From Acidobacteriota bacterium (GTDB lineage: Bacteria; Acidobacteriota; Blastocatellia; Pyrinomonadales; Pyrinomonadaceae): DNA of 5,059 nt. How positions within the stretch are numbered: the first letter of the stretch is position 1; each line of letters begins with the position of its first letter. The notes beneath the pieces were generated by a model that was given only the letters and a program-made list of their open reading frames with translations, was not told where the DNA came from and did not search any database. The DNA lies in assembly GCA_029777145.1 (NCBI GenBank), contig JAKOSS010000554.1, forward strand, positions 1 through 5,059, written 5' to 3'. Positions 1 to 4,858 of this stretch are shown here, piece by piece. Both the position numbers and the translations under genes were made by a program.

Positions 1-45
1 AAGCGACAGCGCGAGCGTCAAGAAGCGAATCATTCCTTTTTTCAT
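1..45 (-). CDS. N-terminus of a probable secreted protein (partial, runs off left edge)
   Basis: Reading leftwards from the ATG at 45-43, the first fifteen codons give MKKGMIRFLTLALSL. This is two lysines and an arginine followed by a hydrophobic run, the n- and h-region pattern of a Sec signal peptide. The reading frame stays open to the window edge, so the mature protein and any cleavage site are not visible. No strong Shine-Dalgarno lies before this ATG. A second in-frame ATG at 33-31 would follow an AAAGGA, but with no spacing, so the first ATG is preferred. The function cannot be told. Seen: the open frame and charge/hydrophobicity pattern. Inferred: export. With only 15 codons this could still be chance. 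Confidence 0.45.
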   Translation of the reverse strand, partial: MKKGMIRFLTLALSL

Positions 46-391
46 CTTGATTAGGGTCGGGGGTCGTTTTTGGGAATGATACAACCAAGGCCGGCACGGG
101 CGCATCGTGGGAAGGGTCTTGGAAGGCGCGGGAAAGGCGCGAATCCTTTTCGCACGAACTACCATGAATTGCCGTTCGTTTTAACGAACGGTTCAAGATG
201 AAATGAAGGCCTCGGCTTTAGCCGAACTTGGGCTAAAGCCCTAACCCCCTTGAGTTTATCTCGATCCGTCAGCTGAGGCAGACGGCAATTCACAAAGAAC
301 CCAAAACAAATGGGCACGCACTCGCTTTGAGGTTCTCCATCTCTAAGCCCAGAGACGGTGAACTCTCAGCGGATTTTCGGCAAACGATCCT
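46..391. other. 346-base gap between two minus-strand genes, non-coding
   Basis: I see no credible gene here. The gap lies upstream of the partial secreted-protein gene and downstream of msrA. Its central part (165-292) is a structured inverted-repeat element described separately. The left part (46-164) should hold the promoter of the secreted-protein gene, but I found no convincing -35/-10 pair. In the right part (293-391) there is only a weak 5-bp stem, TCTCT/AGAGA at 340-355, with no adjacent T-run on either strand, so I do not call an msrA terminator there. Confidence 0.6.
165..292. repeat. Structured MITE/REP-like element with terminal inverted repeats
   Basis: The 128-base segment is bounded by perfect 11-base inverted repeats, TGAATTGCCGT at 165-175 and ACGGCAATTCA at 282-292. 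Inside are three hairpins. At 172-191, CCGTTCGTT faces AACGAACGG across two T. At 214-240, GGCTTTAGCC faces GGCTAAAGCC across a 7-base loop. At 266-285, CCGTC faces GACGG across ten bases. There is no coding frame and I see no flanking target duplication. Terminal repeats with internal palindromes are typical of small non-autonomous mobile elements or REP-type repeats. Only one copy is in this window, so the mobile origin is inferred. The hairpins could also act as a transcription stop or an RNA-stabilising structure downstream of msrA. Confidence 0.5.
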
Positions 392-922
392 TCATTTCTT
401 CAAACGATCGAAGAACACCTTCCGGAATTTCGCGACCTTGGGTGCCACGACCGCCGCGCAGTACGGCTGCGTCGGATTGTTCTCGAAATATTCCTGATGA
501 TAATCTTCCGCCGGCCAGAAAGCCGTGAACGGGGTCACATCGGTGACGATCGGACTGTCGTAGATCGCTGCCTCTGTCACTTCCTTGATGATCTGTTCGG
601 CCACGCGTTTCTGCTCGTCGTCGTGATAGAAGATCGCCGAACGGTATGAAGTTCCGATGTCGTTGCCTTGTCGATTGAGCGTTGTCGGATCGTGAACCGC
701 AAAGAAGATCCGGAGGATGTCGGCGAACGAGATCTCTGACTCATCGAAGTCGATTTGGACGACCTCGGCGTGTCCGGTCGATTCGGAACAAACCTCGCGG
801 TATGTCGGATTCTCCGTGTGCCCGCCGGAATAACCGGAGACCACGCTGTTGACACCGCGCAACGCGTCGAAGATCGCCTCGACGCACCAAAAACAACCTG
901 CACCTAGCGTTGCTGTAGCCAT
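392..922 (-). CDS. msrA: Peptide methionine-S-sulfoxide reductase MsrA
   Basis: This 176-residue protein reduces the S-epimer of methionine sulfoxide, free or in proteins, back to methionine, using a catalytic cysteine regenerated through disulfide exchange, usually by thioredoxin. The family signature GCFWC is at residues 9-13, with C10 as the nucleophile. Other family blocks are GHAEVV (50-55), HDPTTLNRQGNDIG (77-90), TSYRSAIF (91-98) and AEDYHQEYF (138-146). C155 in PYC is the likely resolving cysteine; C45 is a further cysteine. The length is normal for a stand-alone MsrA with no MsrB fusion and no signal peptide, so it is cytoplasmic. The ATG at 922 puts the signature at the usual distance from the N-terminus, although no strong Shine-Dalgarno precedes it. 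It diverges from the capA-like gene. A loose promoter-like pair, TTGGAA with CAATAA on the minus strand, lies about 10-40 bases upstream but is weak. Confidence 0.96.
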   Translation of the reverse strand: MATATLGAGCFWCVEAIFDALRGVNSVVSGYSGGHTENPTYREVCSESTGHAEVVQIDFDESEISFADILRIFFAVHDPTTLNRQGNDIGTSYRSAIFYHDDEQKRVAEQIIKEVTEAAIYDSPIVTDVTPFTAFWPAEDYHQEYFENNPTQPYCAAVVAPKVAKFRKVFFDRLKK

Positions 923-987
923 AGTTCAGATTATTGCACAACGGGAGAAATGTATTCCAAACATGGGTAAAATGACGCGGCTTTTTG

Positions 988-1001
988 GTCCCGCGCGGGA
1001 C
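988..1001. promoter_or_regulatory. Perfect 14-base palindrome in the msrA/capA divergent gap
   Basis: GTCCCGCGCGGGAC is its own reverse complement over all 14 bases. It lies 66 bases upstream of the msrA start and 91 bases upstream of the CapA-family start, so a dimeric regulator bound here could act on both divergent genes. Seen: the palindrome and its position. Inferred: operator function. The site does not match an operator consensus I can name. A GC-rich palindrome could also form by chance in a genome of this composition. Confidence 0.3.
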
Positions 1002-1029
1002 ACCGAATCTGCAGCGCCGATGGTTAGGG

Positions 1030-1050
1030 ATCGCCGAAAAAGTCGGCGAT
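1030..1050 (+). other. Stem-loop upstream of the CapA-family gene
   Basis: ATCGCCGA (1030-1037) pairs perfectly with TCGGCGAT (1043-1050) across the loop AAAAG. It ends 28 bases before the ribosome binding site at 1079-1083. There is no T-run after it, so it is not an ordinary intrinsic terminator. If transcription of the CapA-family gene starts upstream, it would be a 5' leader hairpin; otherwise it may be a DNA-level site. The role is unknown. Confidence 0.3.
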
Positions 1051-1078
1051 TGGCACGTAAGTTGAATCGATAACCGGC

Positions 1079-1083
1079 AGGAG
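1079..1083 (+). promoter_or_regulatory. Ribosome binding site of the CapA-family gene
   Basis: AGGAG lies nine bases before the ATG at 1093, a suitable Shine-Dalgarno spacing. It fixes the start at 1093 rather than at the in-frame methionine 14 (codon at 1132). It is the clearest ribosome binding site in the window. Confidence 0.75.
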
Positions 1084-1092
1084 TCCTCGAGT

Positions 1093-2157
1093 ATGCGCGA
1101 AGACAGACCGACGAATCGGGTGCCGCTCATTATGGCGTTGGTCTTGTCCATTCTGGTTTGTGCAGCGTGCGGGGACTCCGAAAACGTTTCGACTCACGCA
1201 AACCCGGCCGAGATCAAGATCACGGAAGCAAAGTTTCTGGCCGTCGGCGACATCATGCTTTCGCGCGGCGTCAACCGCGTTATCGAGCGGACGGGCGATC
1301 CGCTGATGCCGTTCCGCGGGTCTGCTGAACTGCTCGATTCGGTCGACTTCAGTGTCGGAAACTTCGAAACTCCGGTTTCGGGGAACGATTCAAAGAAGGG
1401 CAAAGGACTGATCTTCAACGCTCACGAACACGATCTTGCGGGACTTGAGAAATTCAGATTCCGTGTCGTTTGCATCGCCAACAACCACGCGCTCGATCAG
1501 GGCCGCGAAGGCCTGAAAAATACGATCAGGGTTCTCGACGAACACGGAATTCGACATGTCGGTGCGGGCAATGAACTCGCGGAAGCCTGGCGCCCGGTGG
1601 TCGTTGAGGTAAACGGCATACGCATCGGATTCATCGGCGTTTCGTACTCTTCGTACAATGACGGCGGAGCGCAAATGAACAAATTCGTCGCCCGGATCGA
1701 GGACCTCGAGAATCTCAAAAGATCGATCGCGGAAGCCAGACGCTCCGCTGATATGGTGATCGTCACGATGCACGCCGGCGTCGAGTACCGCCGGAAGCCG
1801 GAAGCGGCGCAGATAAGGTTTGCGCGTACGGCGATCGATCTCGGAGCGGACGCCGTGATCGGACATCACCCGCACTGGATCCAGACGATCGAAAGGTACA
1901 ACGGCAAACTCATCTTCTATTCGCTCGGGAACTTCATCTTCGATCAGCGAAAACAGGACACGAAGGAAGGGCTGGCGATCAGGTTCACGATCAAGAAGAG
2001 TTCGGACGGAATCAATTCTCAAACCTCTCTGAGTTTGGTCGAGCTGGTTCCCGTCGTTGAAGAACGGCTCGGAATCCCGCGACCGGCGAACGATAAGGAG
2101 TCGGATGCGATCTTGAAGAAGATCGGCGAACCGGGCCGGCTTCTGATCACGGATTGA
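1093..2157 (+). CDS. CapA-family protein (PGA_cap metallophosphatase-like domain), probable lipoprotein
   Basis: This 354-residue protein belongs to the bacterial capsule synthesis protein CapA family (PF09587), whose fold resembles calcineurin-like phosphoesterases. CapA/PgsA takes part in poly-gamma-glutamate capsule synthesis or export, but many relatives have no assigned role. Residues 10-26 form a hydrophobic signal ending in VCAAC, so C26 may be lipidated. The -3 residue is Cys instead of the usual Leu, so lipidation is probable rather than certain. Domain motifs in order are VGDIMLSRG (51-59), GNFETPVSG (89-97), ANNHALD (129-135), HAGVEY (227-232), GHHPHWIQ (257-264) and YSLGNFIFD (276-284); their Asp, Asn, Glu and His residues are those conserved at the putative metal site. 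The start is set by AGGAG nine bases upstream. No capB or capC homologue is adjacent, so it stands as an orphan and a capsule role is not supported by context. It points towards the mtn operon. Confidence 0.9.
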   Translation: MREDRPTNRVPLIMALVLSILVCAACGDSENVSTHANPAEIKITEAKFLAVGDIMLSRGVNRVIERTGDPLMPFRGSAELLDSVDFSVGNFETPVSGNDSKKGKGLIFNAHEHDLAGLEKFRFRVVCIANNHALDQGREGLKNTIRVLDEHGIRHVGAGNELAEAWRPVVVEVNGIRIGFIGVSYSSYNDGGAQMNKFVARIEDLENLKRSIAEARRSADMVIVTMHAGVEYRRKPEAAQIRFARTAIDLGADAVIGHHPHWIQTIERYNGKLIFYSLGNFIFDQRKQDTKEGLAIRFTIKKSSDGINSQTSLSLVELVPVVEERLGIPRPANDKESDAILKKIGEPGRLLITD

Positions 2158-2180
2158 ATTTATGTTTGCCGGGAAACTTT

Positions 2181-2250
2181 GCGATCGTGGCGGGCTTCGC
2201 GTGAGAGTTTTCGTGAACGATTCCTGCGTCAATTCTCACGCGGAGATCGC
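2181..2250. terminator. Imperfect long hairpin between convergent genes, possible bidirectional terminator
   Basis: CGCGTGAGA (2198-2206) pairs perfectly with TCTCACGCG (2234-2242) across a 27-base loop. An outer pair, GCGATC (2181-2186) with GATCGC (2245-2250), extends the stem with an asymmetric internal bulge. It sits in the 145-base space between the stop codons of the CapA-family gene and mtnC, where a shared terminator is expected. There is no T-run after the stem on either strand and the loop is long, so it is not a classical intrinsic terminator. Confidence 0.35.
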
Positions 2251-2302
2251 GGAGAACGAACTTGGCGTTACGTAAGGAATTGGCCGTGTTAGGACGCGGG
2301 GA

Positions 2303-3013
2303 TCAGACCATCAGATCAGTCAGCGAACCGACCGCGTCGTGTTCGATCGGCGCCTTCACGACGCCGTTTCCGGGACGCATCGAGAGCGCCGTCCGAAGTC
2401 CAGCGTCGTACGCGGCGTCGAGTTCCGCGACAACGTCGGAAACAAACAGCAATTGGCCCGGTTTCACGCCGAGCTCGCGCGCGATCACTGAGTAACTCGT
2501 CGATTCCTGCTTTTTGCCTGTCGTCGTATCGAAGTATGCGGAGATGAACGGACTGAGATCGCCGGCGTTTGAGTATTTAAAGATAAGGCGTTGCGCGAGC
2601 ACGCTTCCCGACGAGAAGATCGCGACCGATTTTCCGCTCGACCGCCAGCGTTCGAAGGCGCGAAAGACGTCCGGGAAAAGTTCGCTGACGATCTCGCCCG
2701 ATTCGTAACCGGCCTTCCATATCTCACCTTGAATGCTTTTCAGCGGCGTCGATTTGCGGTCGACGTCGATCAGGAATTCGAGATAATTGACGACCGTCGA
2801 AGGTTCGGATTCGCTGTATTTCCGACCATAGATCTGATCTTGAAAATCCCTTTTGTACTCGGCGCGCAAGTCGGCGAACACGCTGCCGAGCGCGTCGAAG
2901 TGTGCCGGAACAAACTCGCTCAGACGCGCCTTTGCGAACGGGAAGAGCTTTTTGTGGACGAAATCGATCGGTGTCGTTGTGCCTTCAATATCAAGGAGAA
3001 TCGCTTTGATCAT
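2303..3013 (-). CDS. mtnC: Enolase-phosphatase E1 (acireductone synthase) MtnC
   Basis: This 236-residue HAD-superfamily enzyme of methionine salvage converts 2,3-diketo-5-methylthiopentyl-1-phosphate to the 2-hydroxy-3-keto enol and then removes the phosphate, giving acireductone. HAD motif I appears in the family form DIEGTTTPIDFVHKKLFPF (8-26), with nucleophile D8 and E10 in place of the usual second Asp. Motif II is FSSGS (133-137). The loop lysine is in TTGKKQES (164-171). Motif III is VSDVVAELDAA (191-201). The frame stays open upstream to 3151, but the family motif starts eight residues after the ATG at 3013, and that ATG overlaps the mtnD stop as ATGA. The extra 46 upstream residues are therefore out-of-frame mtnD sequence and are rejected. 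No Shine-Dalgarno is visible before this ATG, so translation probably depends on ribosomes finishing mtnD. It is the last gene of the operon and is complete. Confidence 0.95.
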   Translation of the reverse strand: MIKAILLDIEGTTTPIDFVHKKLFPFAKARLSEFVPAHFDALGSVFADLRAEYKRDFQDQIYGRKYSESEPSTVVNYLEFLIDVDRKSTPLKSIQGEIWKAGYESGEIVSELFPDVFRAFERWRSSGKSVAIFSSGSVLAQRLIFKYSNAGDLSPFISAYFDTTTGKKQESTSYSVIARELGVKPGQLLFVSDVVAELDAAYDAGLRTALSMRPGNGVVKAPIEHDAVGSLTDLMV

Positions 3014-3561
3014 ATGAGTGCGCCGGGGCTGAAACAAAGAGGTTGAAACTTGGAATCGAGGCCGCTCCCGGTGTAATGCGGCGTCCAGCCGGCAGCATCC
3101 TGAAACAGTCTGATCGCGCGAACGGTCCGGTCGCCGCACAGATTGAACCAATGAAGCGTTCCGCGCGGAACGCGGATCAGATCGCCCGCTTCCATTTCGA
3201 CCGAAACGACCGGACCGTCTTTCGGCGCGATATGGAACAATCCGTGGCCCTTGACGATGAATCGGATCTCGTCCTCATCGTGCCAGTGTTCCTTGTTGAA
3301 CTTGTCGAGCATCGTGTCGAGATTTGGCGTCGTCGGCAAGATATTGATCACGTCGGCGGTAACGTAGCCGCCGGCGGCCTTCAGACGTTCGATCTCAGGT
3401 TCGTACGCCGCAAGAATTTCCGGTTCGGAAGCTTCGGGCGAGACGCGCGCTTCATCTGCATCCCAGCGTTCGTAATCGATGCCGATCGCCGCGAGCGTTT
3501 CGCGGATCTCTTCCGGTTCGGTCAATCGGACGTTATTTTCGGGGATCTCAACTACTGCCAT
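3010..3561 (-). CDS. mtnD: Acireductone dioxygenase MtnD
   Basis: This 183-residue cupin enzyme oxidises the acireductone made by MtnC. With iron it yields the 2-keto acid precursor of methionine plus formate; with nickel the family makes methylthiopropionate, formate and CO, and the sequence does not tell which metal is used. The 3-His-1-Glu metal site is visible as H92, H94 and E98 in HWHDEDE (92-98) and H137 in GTLHWF (134-139). RFIVKGHGLFHI (100-111) and GDLIRVPRG (126-134) are further cupin strands. The length is close to the roughly 180 residues usual for bacterial forms. The ATG at 3561 lies 14 bases inside the end of orf101, with GAGAG eight bases before it as a usable ribosome site. 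Its stop overlaps the mtnC start. It is intact with no missing ligand. Confidence 0.96.
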   Translation of the reverse strand: MAVVEIPENNVRLTEPEEIRETLAAIGIDYERWDADEARVSPEASEPEILAAYEPEIERLKAAGGYVTADVINILPTTPNLDTMLDKFNKEHWHDEDEIRFIVKGHGLFHIAPKDGPVVSVEMEAGDLIRVPRGTLHWFNLCGDRTVRAIRLFQDAAGWTPHYTGSGLDSKFQPLCFSPGALI

Positions 3562-3853
3562 CTTCGGTTCTCTCAGGATCGATCAGCTTCCAGATCTCGC
3601 TGGCGATCTCGGTCACTTGCGGCGCTTCCGCCGTTTCTTCATCAAACCACTCTTCGAGCTCGTGCTCGACAAGCGCGAGAACGTCTTCCTCACTCTTGCA
3701 GCTGTCGAGACGCGCGACGATCGTCTCTGCCTCCGGCTCATATTCTTCGGGATTGAACCCGAAATTCAGCGAAGCCGGATCCTGATGAAAGAGGATCGCC
3801 GTGACCGATCCGATCAGATGCCCGTATGCCTCTTTCTGCTCTTTCCTCGTCAT
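3548..3853 (-). CDS. Unknown 101-residue acidic protein inside the mtn operon (orf101)
   Basis: I do not recognise this gene with confidence. Its ATG at 3853 overlaps the mtnB stop as ATGA and its end overlaps the mtnD start by 14 bases, strong evidence that it is real and co-translated. The frame continues upstream to 4171 in a different frame from mtnB, but that part is a low-complexity arginine-rich shadow and is rejected. The protein is strongly acidic (26 Asp/Glu against 7 Lys/Arg) and looks mostly helical, with no signal peptide or membrane segment. It has one cysteine (C52). Landmarks are HQDP (23-26), NPEEYEPEAETIVARL (34-49) and a Trp-containing acidic helix HELEEWFDEE (64-73). The DP-x(n)-EEYEPE-x-x-I-x-x-L pattern loosely recalls the DUF1871/YugE-like group of small proteins, some of which appear in immunity contexts; this is a memory-based resemblance only. 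A partner or regulator of the Mtn enzymes is inferred from position alone. Confidence 0.8.
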   Translation of the reverse strand: MTRKEQKEAYGHLIGSVTAILFHQDPASLNFGFNPEEYEPEAETIVARLDSCKSEEDVLALVEHELEEWFDEETAEAPQVTEIASEIWKLIDPERTEDGSS

Positions 3854-4473
3854 CGAGGGATACTCAAAGTCCGCCCGAGAACCTCGAAAAGGAATTCGAA
3901 GATCTCGATATGACGCTTCGCTTCGGCGACGTCCTTGCCCCACGTGTAAAGCCCGTGCCGCCGCAAGTAAAGGCCGTGCACGCCGGGGTTTTCGCGAAGG
4001 ACGTTGTCGATGACATGCGACAGCGCGATGTAATCCTGCGAGTTTTCGACGATCGGGATCCGCTCGCGGTGCTCGTGGGTCATCACGCCGGCAAGTCCTT
4101 TGAGCATTTCGTATCCTTCGATCTCGATCGAGCCGTCCTTGTAAAAATAGTCGGAAAGCACGGTCCCCCAAACCGAGTGGGTGTGCAGGATCGAGCCGGT
4201 ATTGCCGCGCATGCGGTAGATGGTCAGGTGGACCATCGTCTCCGCCGAAGGTTTTCCAAAACCCTGAAGCACTTCGGCATTGTCGTCGATCTCAAGAAAA
4301 TGCGTCTCGTCGAGCCCGCCTTTTTCGTTGCCGCTCGCGGTGATCGCGATCCTGAGCGGCGAATCGGCGACCTTCGCACTGAAATTTCCGCTCGTACCCA
4401 TGACCCATCCGCGGCGGTAAAATTCGTAGCCGACAAGTGAGAGACTTTCCGATAGATCCTTGAAACTCATCAT
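3850..4473 (-). CDS. mtnB: Methylthioribulose-1-phosphate dehydratase MtnB
   Basis: This 207-residue class II aldolase-fold, zinc-dependent enzyme removes water from methylthioribulose-1-phosphate to give 2,3-diketo-5-methylthiopentyl-1-phosphate, the substrate of MtnC. Visible motifs are GTSGNFS (26-32) and ITASGNEKGG (44-53), which form the substrate phosphate pocket in the fold, then KPSAET (74-79), the zinc ligands H97 and H99 in LHTHSVWG, a probable catalytic E122 in YEMLKG, and the third zinc ligand H173 in RRHGLYTWG (171-179). The length matches the family. The frame can be extended to a TTG at 4506, adding 11 residues, but the ATG at 4473 fits the family N-terminus better and is followed by a second in-frame ATG at 4470. 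The Shine-Dalgarno is poor (AGAG about six bases upstream). It is the first gene of the operon, and its stop overlaps the orf101 start. Confidence 0.93.
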   Translation of the reverse strand: MMSFKDLSESLSLVGYEFYRRGWVMGTSGNFSAKVADSPLRIAITASGNEKGGLDETHFLEIDDNAEVLQGFGKPSAETMVHLTIYRMRGNTGSILHTHSVWGTVLSDYFYKDGSIEIEGYEMLKGLAGVMTHEHRERIPIVENSQDYIALSHVIDNVLRENPGVHGLYLRRHGLYTWGKDVAEAKRHIEIFEFLFEVLGRTLSIPR

Positions 4474-4477
4474 TTCA

Positions 4478-4506
4478 ACTCTAACGAACGGCTTTGAGCA
4501 AAGCAA
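4478..4506 (-). promoter_or_regulatory. Possible promoter of the mtn operon
   Basis: On the minus strand TTGCTT (4506-4501) and TAGAGT (4483-4478) are separated by 17 bases, the ideal spacing for a housekeeping sigma factor promoter, with four of six matches in each box. The -10 box ends only four bases before the mtnB ATG, so transcription would begin at about the start codon and the message would be leaderless. The boxes are imperfect and a promoter within or beyond the tandem array is equally possible. Confidence 0.25.
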
Positions 4507-4513
4507 CAGAAAA

Positions 4514-4605
4514 TCGGTGGTCGGTGGTCGGTGGTCGGTGGTCGGTGGTCGGTGGTCCGGGAGTCGGGAGTCGGGAGTCGGGAGTCGGTGGTCGGTGGTC
4601 GGTGG
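4514..4605. repeat. Compound heptanucleotide tandem array
   Basis: The 92 bases consist of 13 head-to-tail units: six TCGGTGG (4514-4555), one 8-base TCCGGGAG (4556-4563), three TCGGGAG (4564-4584) and three TCGGTGG (4585-4605). Two related unit types are thus arranged in blocks, with a single one-base slip at the first switch. The array begins 41 bases upstream of the mtnB ATG. Heptameric short tandem repeats of this sort are known in some cyanobacteria and are seen in other environmental bacteria. The unit count is prone to change by replication slippage. One strand is rich in G pairs and triplets. Confidence 0.95.
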
Positions 4606-4615
4606 GCAGGTTATT

Positions 4616-4643
4616 AGTTTTGAGTTATCAGCTATCAGTTATT
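4616..4643. repeat. Short AT-rich degenerate heptad repeat
   Basis: Four consecutive 7-base units read AGTTTTG, AGTTATC, AGCTATC and AGTTATT. They share the AG-x-T-x-T-x frame with one to three differences each. The set starts ten bases after the GC-rich array but is unrelated to it in sequence. It shares only the 7-base period, so it looks like a separate, partly decayed heptad repeat. Confidence 0.6.
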
Positions 4644-4673
4644 TCGGAGGATCGCGAGCGCTTCGCCTTCTTT

Positions 4674-4752
4674 GACACGGATCGGACCGATGAAACGGAT
4701 TTACACGAAAATAACCAAGATAAGAATCCGTCCGATTCGTCAGATCCGCGTC
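4674..4752. repeat. Inverted-repeat element, copy 1
   Basis: The 79-base element starts with GACACGGATC (4674-4683) and ends with its near-perfect complement GATCCGCGTC (4743-4752). Pairing continues inward imperfectly, for example the left ACGGATT (4695-4701) with the right AATCCGT (4725-4731). The right half and following bases (4725-4767) are repeated exactly in copy 2. It is non-coding and has the form of a MITE or REP-type sequence. It lies downstream of the peptidase gene stop and could fold in that gene's mRNA 3' end. Confidence 0.7.
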
Positions 4753-4794
4753 ACGCGTCAGCGAAACCGGAACTTGCGAATTTCGGCGTTCACC

Positions 4795-4858
4795 GACACG
4801 GATCAGACCGAACGGAAATAGCCAAGATAAAATCCGTCCGATTCGTCAGATCCGCGTC
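4795..4858. repeat. Inverted-repeat element, copy 2
   Basis: The 64-base element runs from GACACGGATC (4795-4804) to GATCCGCGTC (4849-4858) and has the same ends as copy 1. It is about 15 bases shorter, and the difference is in the left arm. From 4831 to 4873 it is identical to 4725-4767 of copy 1 over 43 bases, including nine-plus bases outside the inverted repeat (ACGCGTCAGCGAAAC). Both copies share the same orientation, which fits duplication of a larger unit or repeated insertion. It begins 44 bases beyond the peptidase stop codon. Confidence 0.7.

Larger units (their letters stand above)
2303..4473 (-). other. Methionine salvage operon mtnB-orf101-mtnD-mtnC
   Basis: Four minus-strand genes follow one another without any gap. 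mtnB and orf101 share ATGA at 3850-3853, orf101 and mtnD overlap over 3548-3561, and mtnD and mtnC share ATGA at 3010-3013. This arrangement almost certainly gives one mRNA with coupled translation. The three recognised enzymes catalyse consecutive steps of the lower methionine salvage pathway, from methylthioribulose-1-phosphate to 4-methylthio-2-oxobutyrate. The earlier isomerase (mtnA), kinase or phosphorylase, and the final aminotransferase must lie elsewhere. No SAM riboswitch or T-box is visible in the short space before mtnB. Confidence 0.9.

Noticed and set aside
1390..2232. Long open frame (280 codons) on the minus strand opposite the CapA-family gene
   Set aside because: It is antisense to a gene with clear family motifs; its translation is Arg/Asp rich with no recognisable pattern, as expected from the complementary frame of GC-biased codons.
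3014..3151. 46-residue N-terminal extension of MtnC
   Set aside because: The family motif DIEGT must lie near the N-terminus; the extension is out-of-frame mtnD sequence.
3043..3756. 237-codon plus-strand frame opposite mtnD and orf101
   Set aside because: It covers two overlapping real genes in antisense, has no motif, and ends in arginine-rich low-complexity sequence.
3854..4171. N-terminal extension of orf101 back to 4171
   Set aside because: It lies wholly inside mtnB in another frame and is arginine-rich; the ATGA overlap at 3850-3853 gives a better start.
4482..4491. TAACGAACGG upstream of mtnB, identical to 182-191 in the structured element
   Set aside because: Only ten bases match and no other part of the element is present, so chance is a sufficient explanation.
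4474..4513. SAM riboswitch or other leader RNA before mtnB
   Set aside because: Only about 40 bases separate the start from the tandem array, which is too short for any known SAM-sensing fold, and no conserved core is visible.
4460..4675. 71-codon plus-strand frame through the heptamer array (VVGGRWS repeats)
   Set aside because: A 7-base repeat read in triplets gives a 7-residue peptide repeat automatically; the frame depends on the array and overlaps mtnB.
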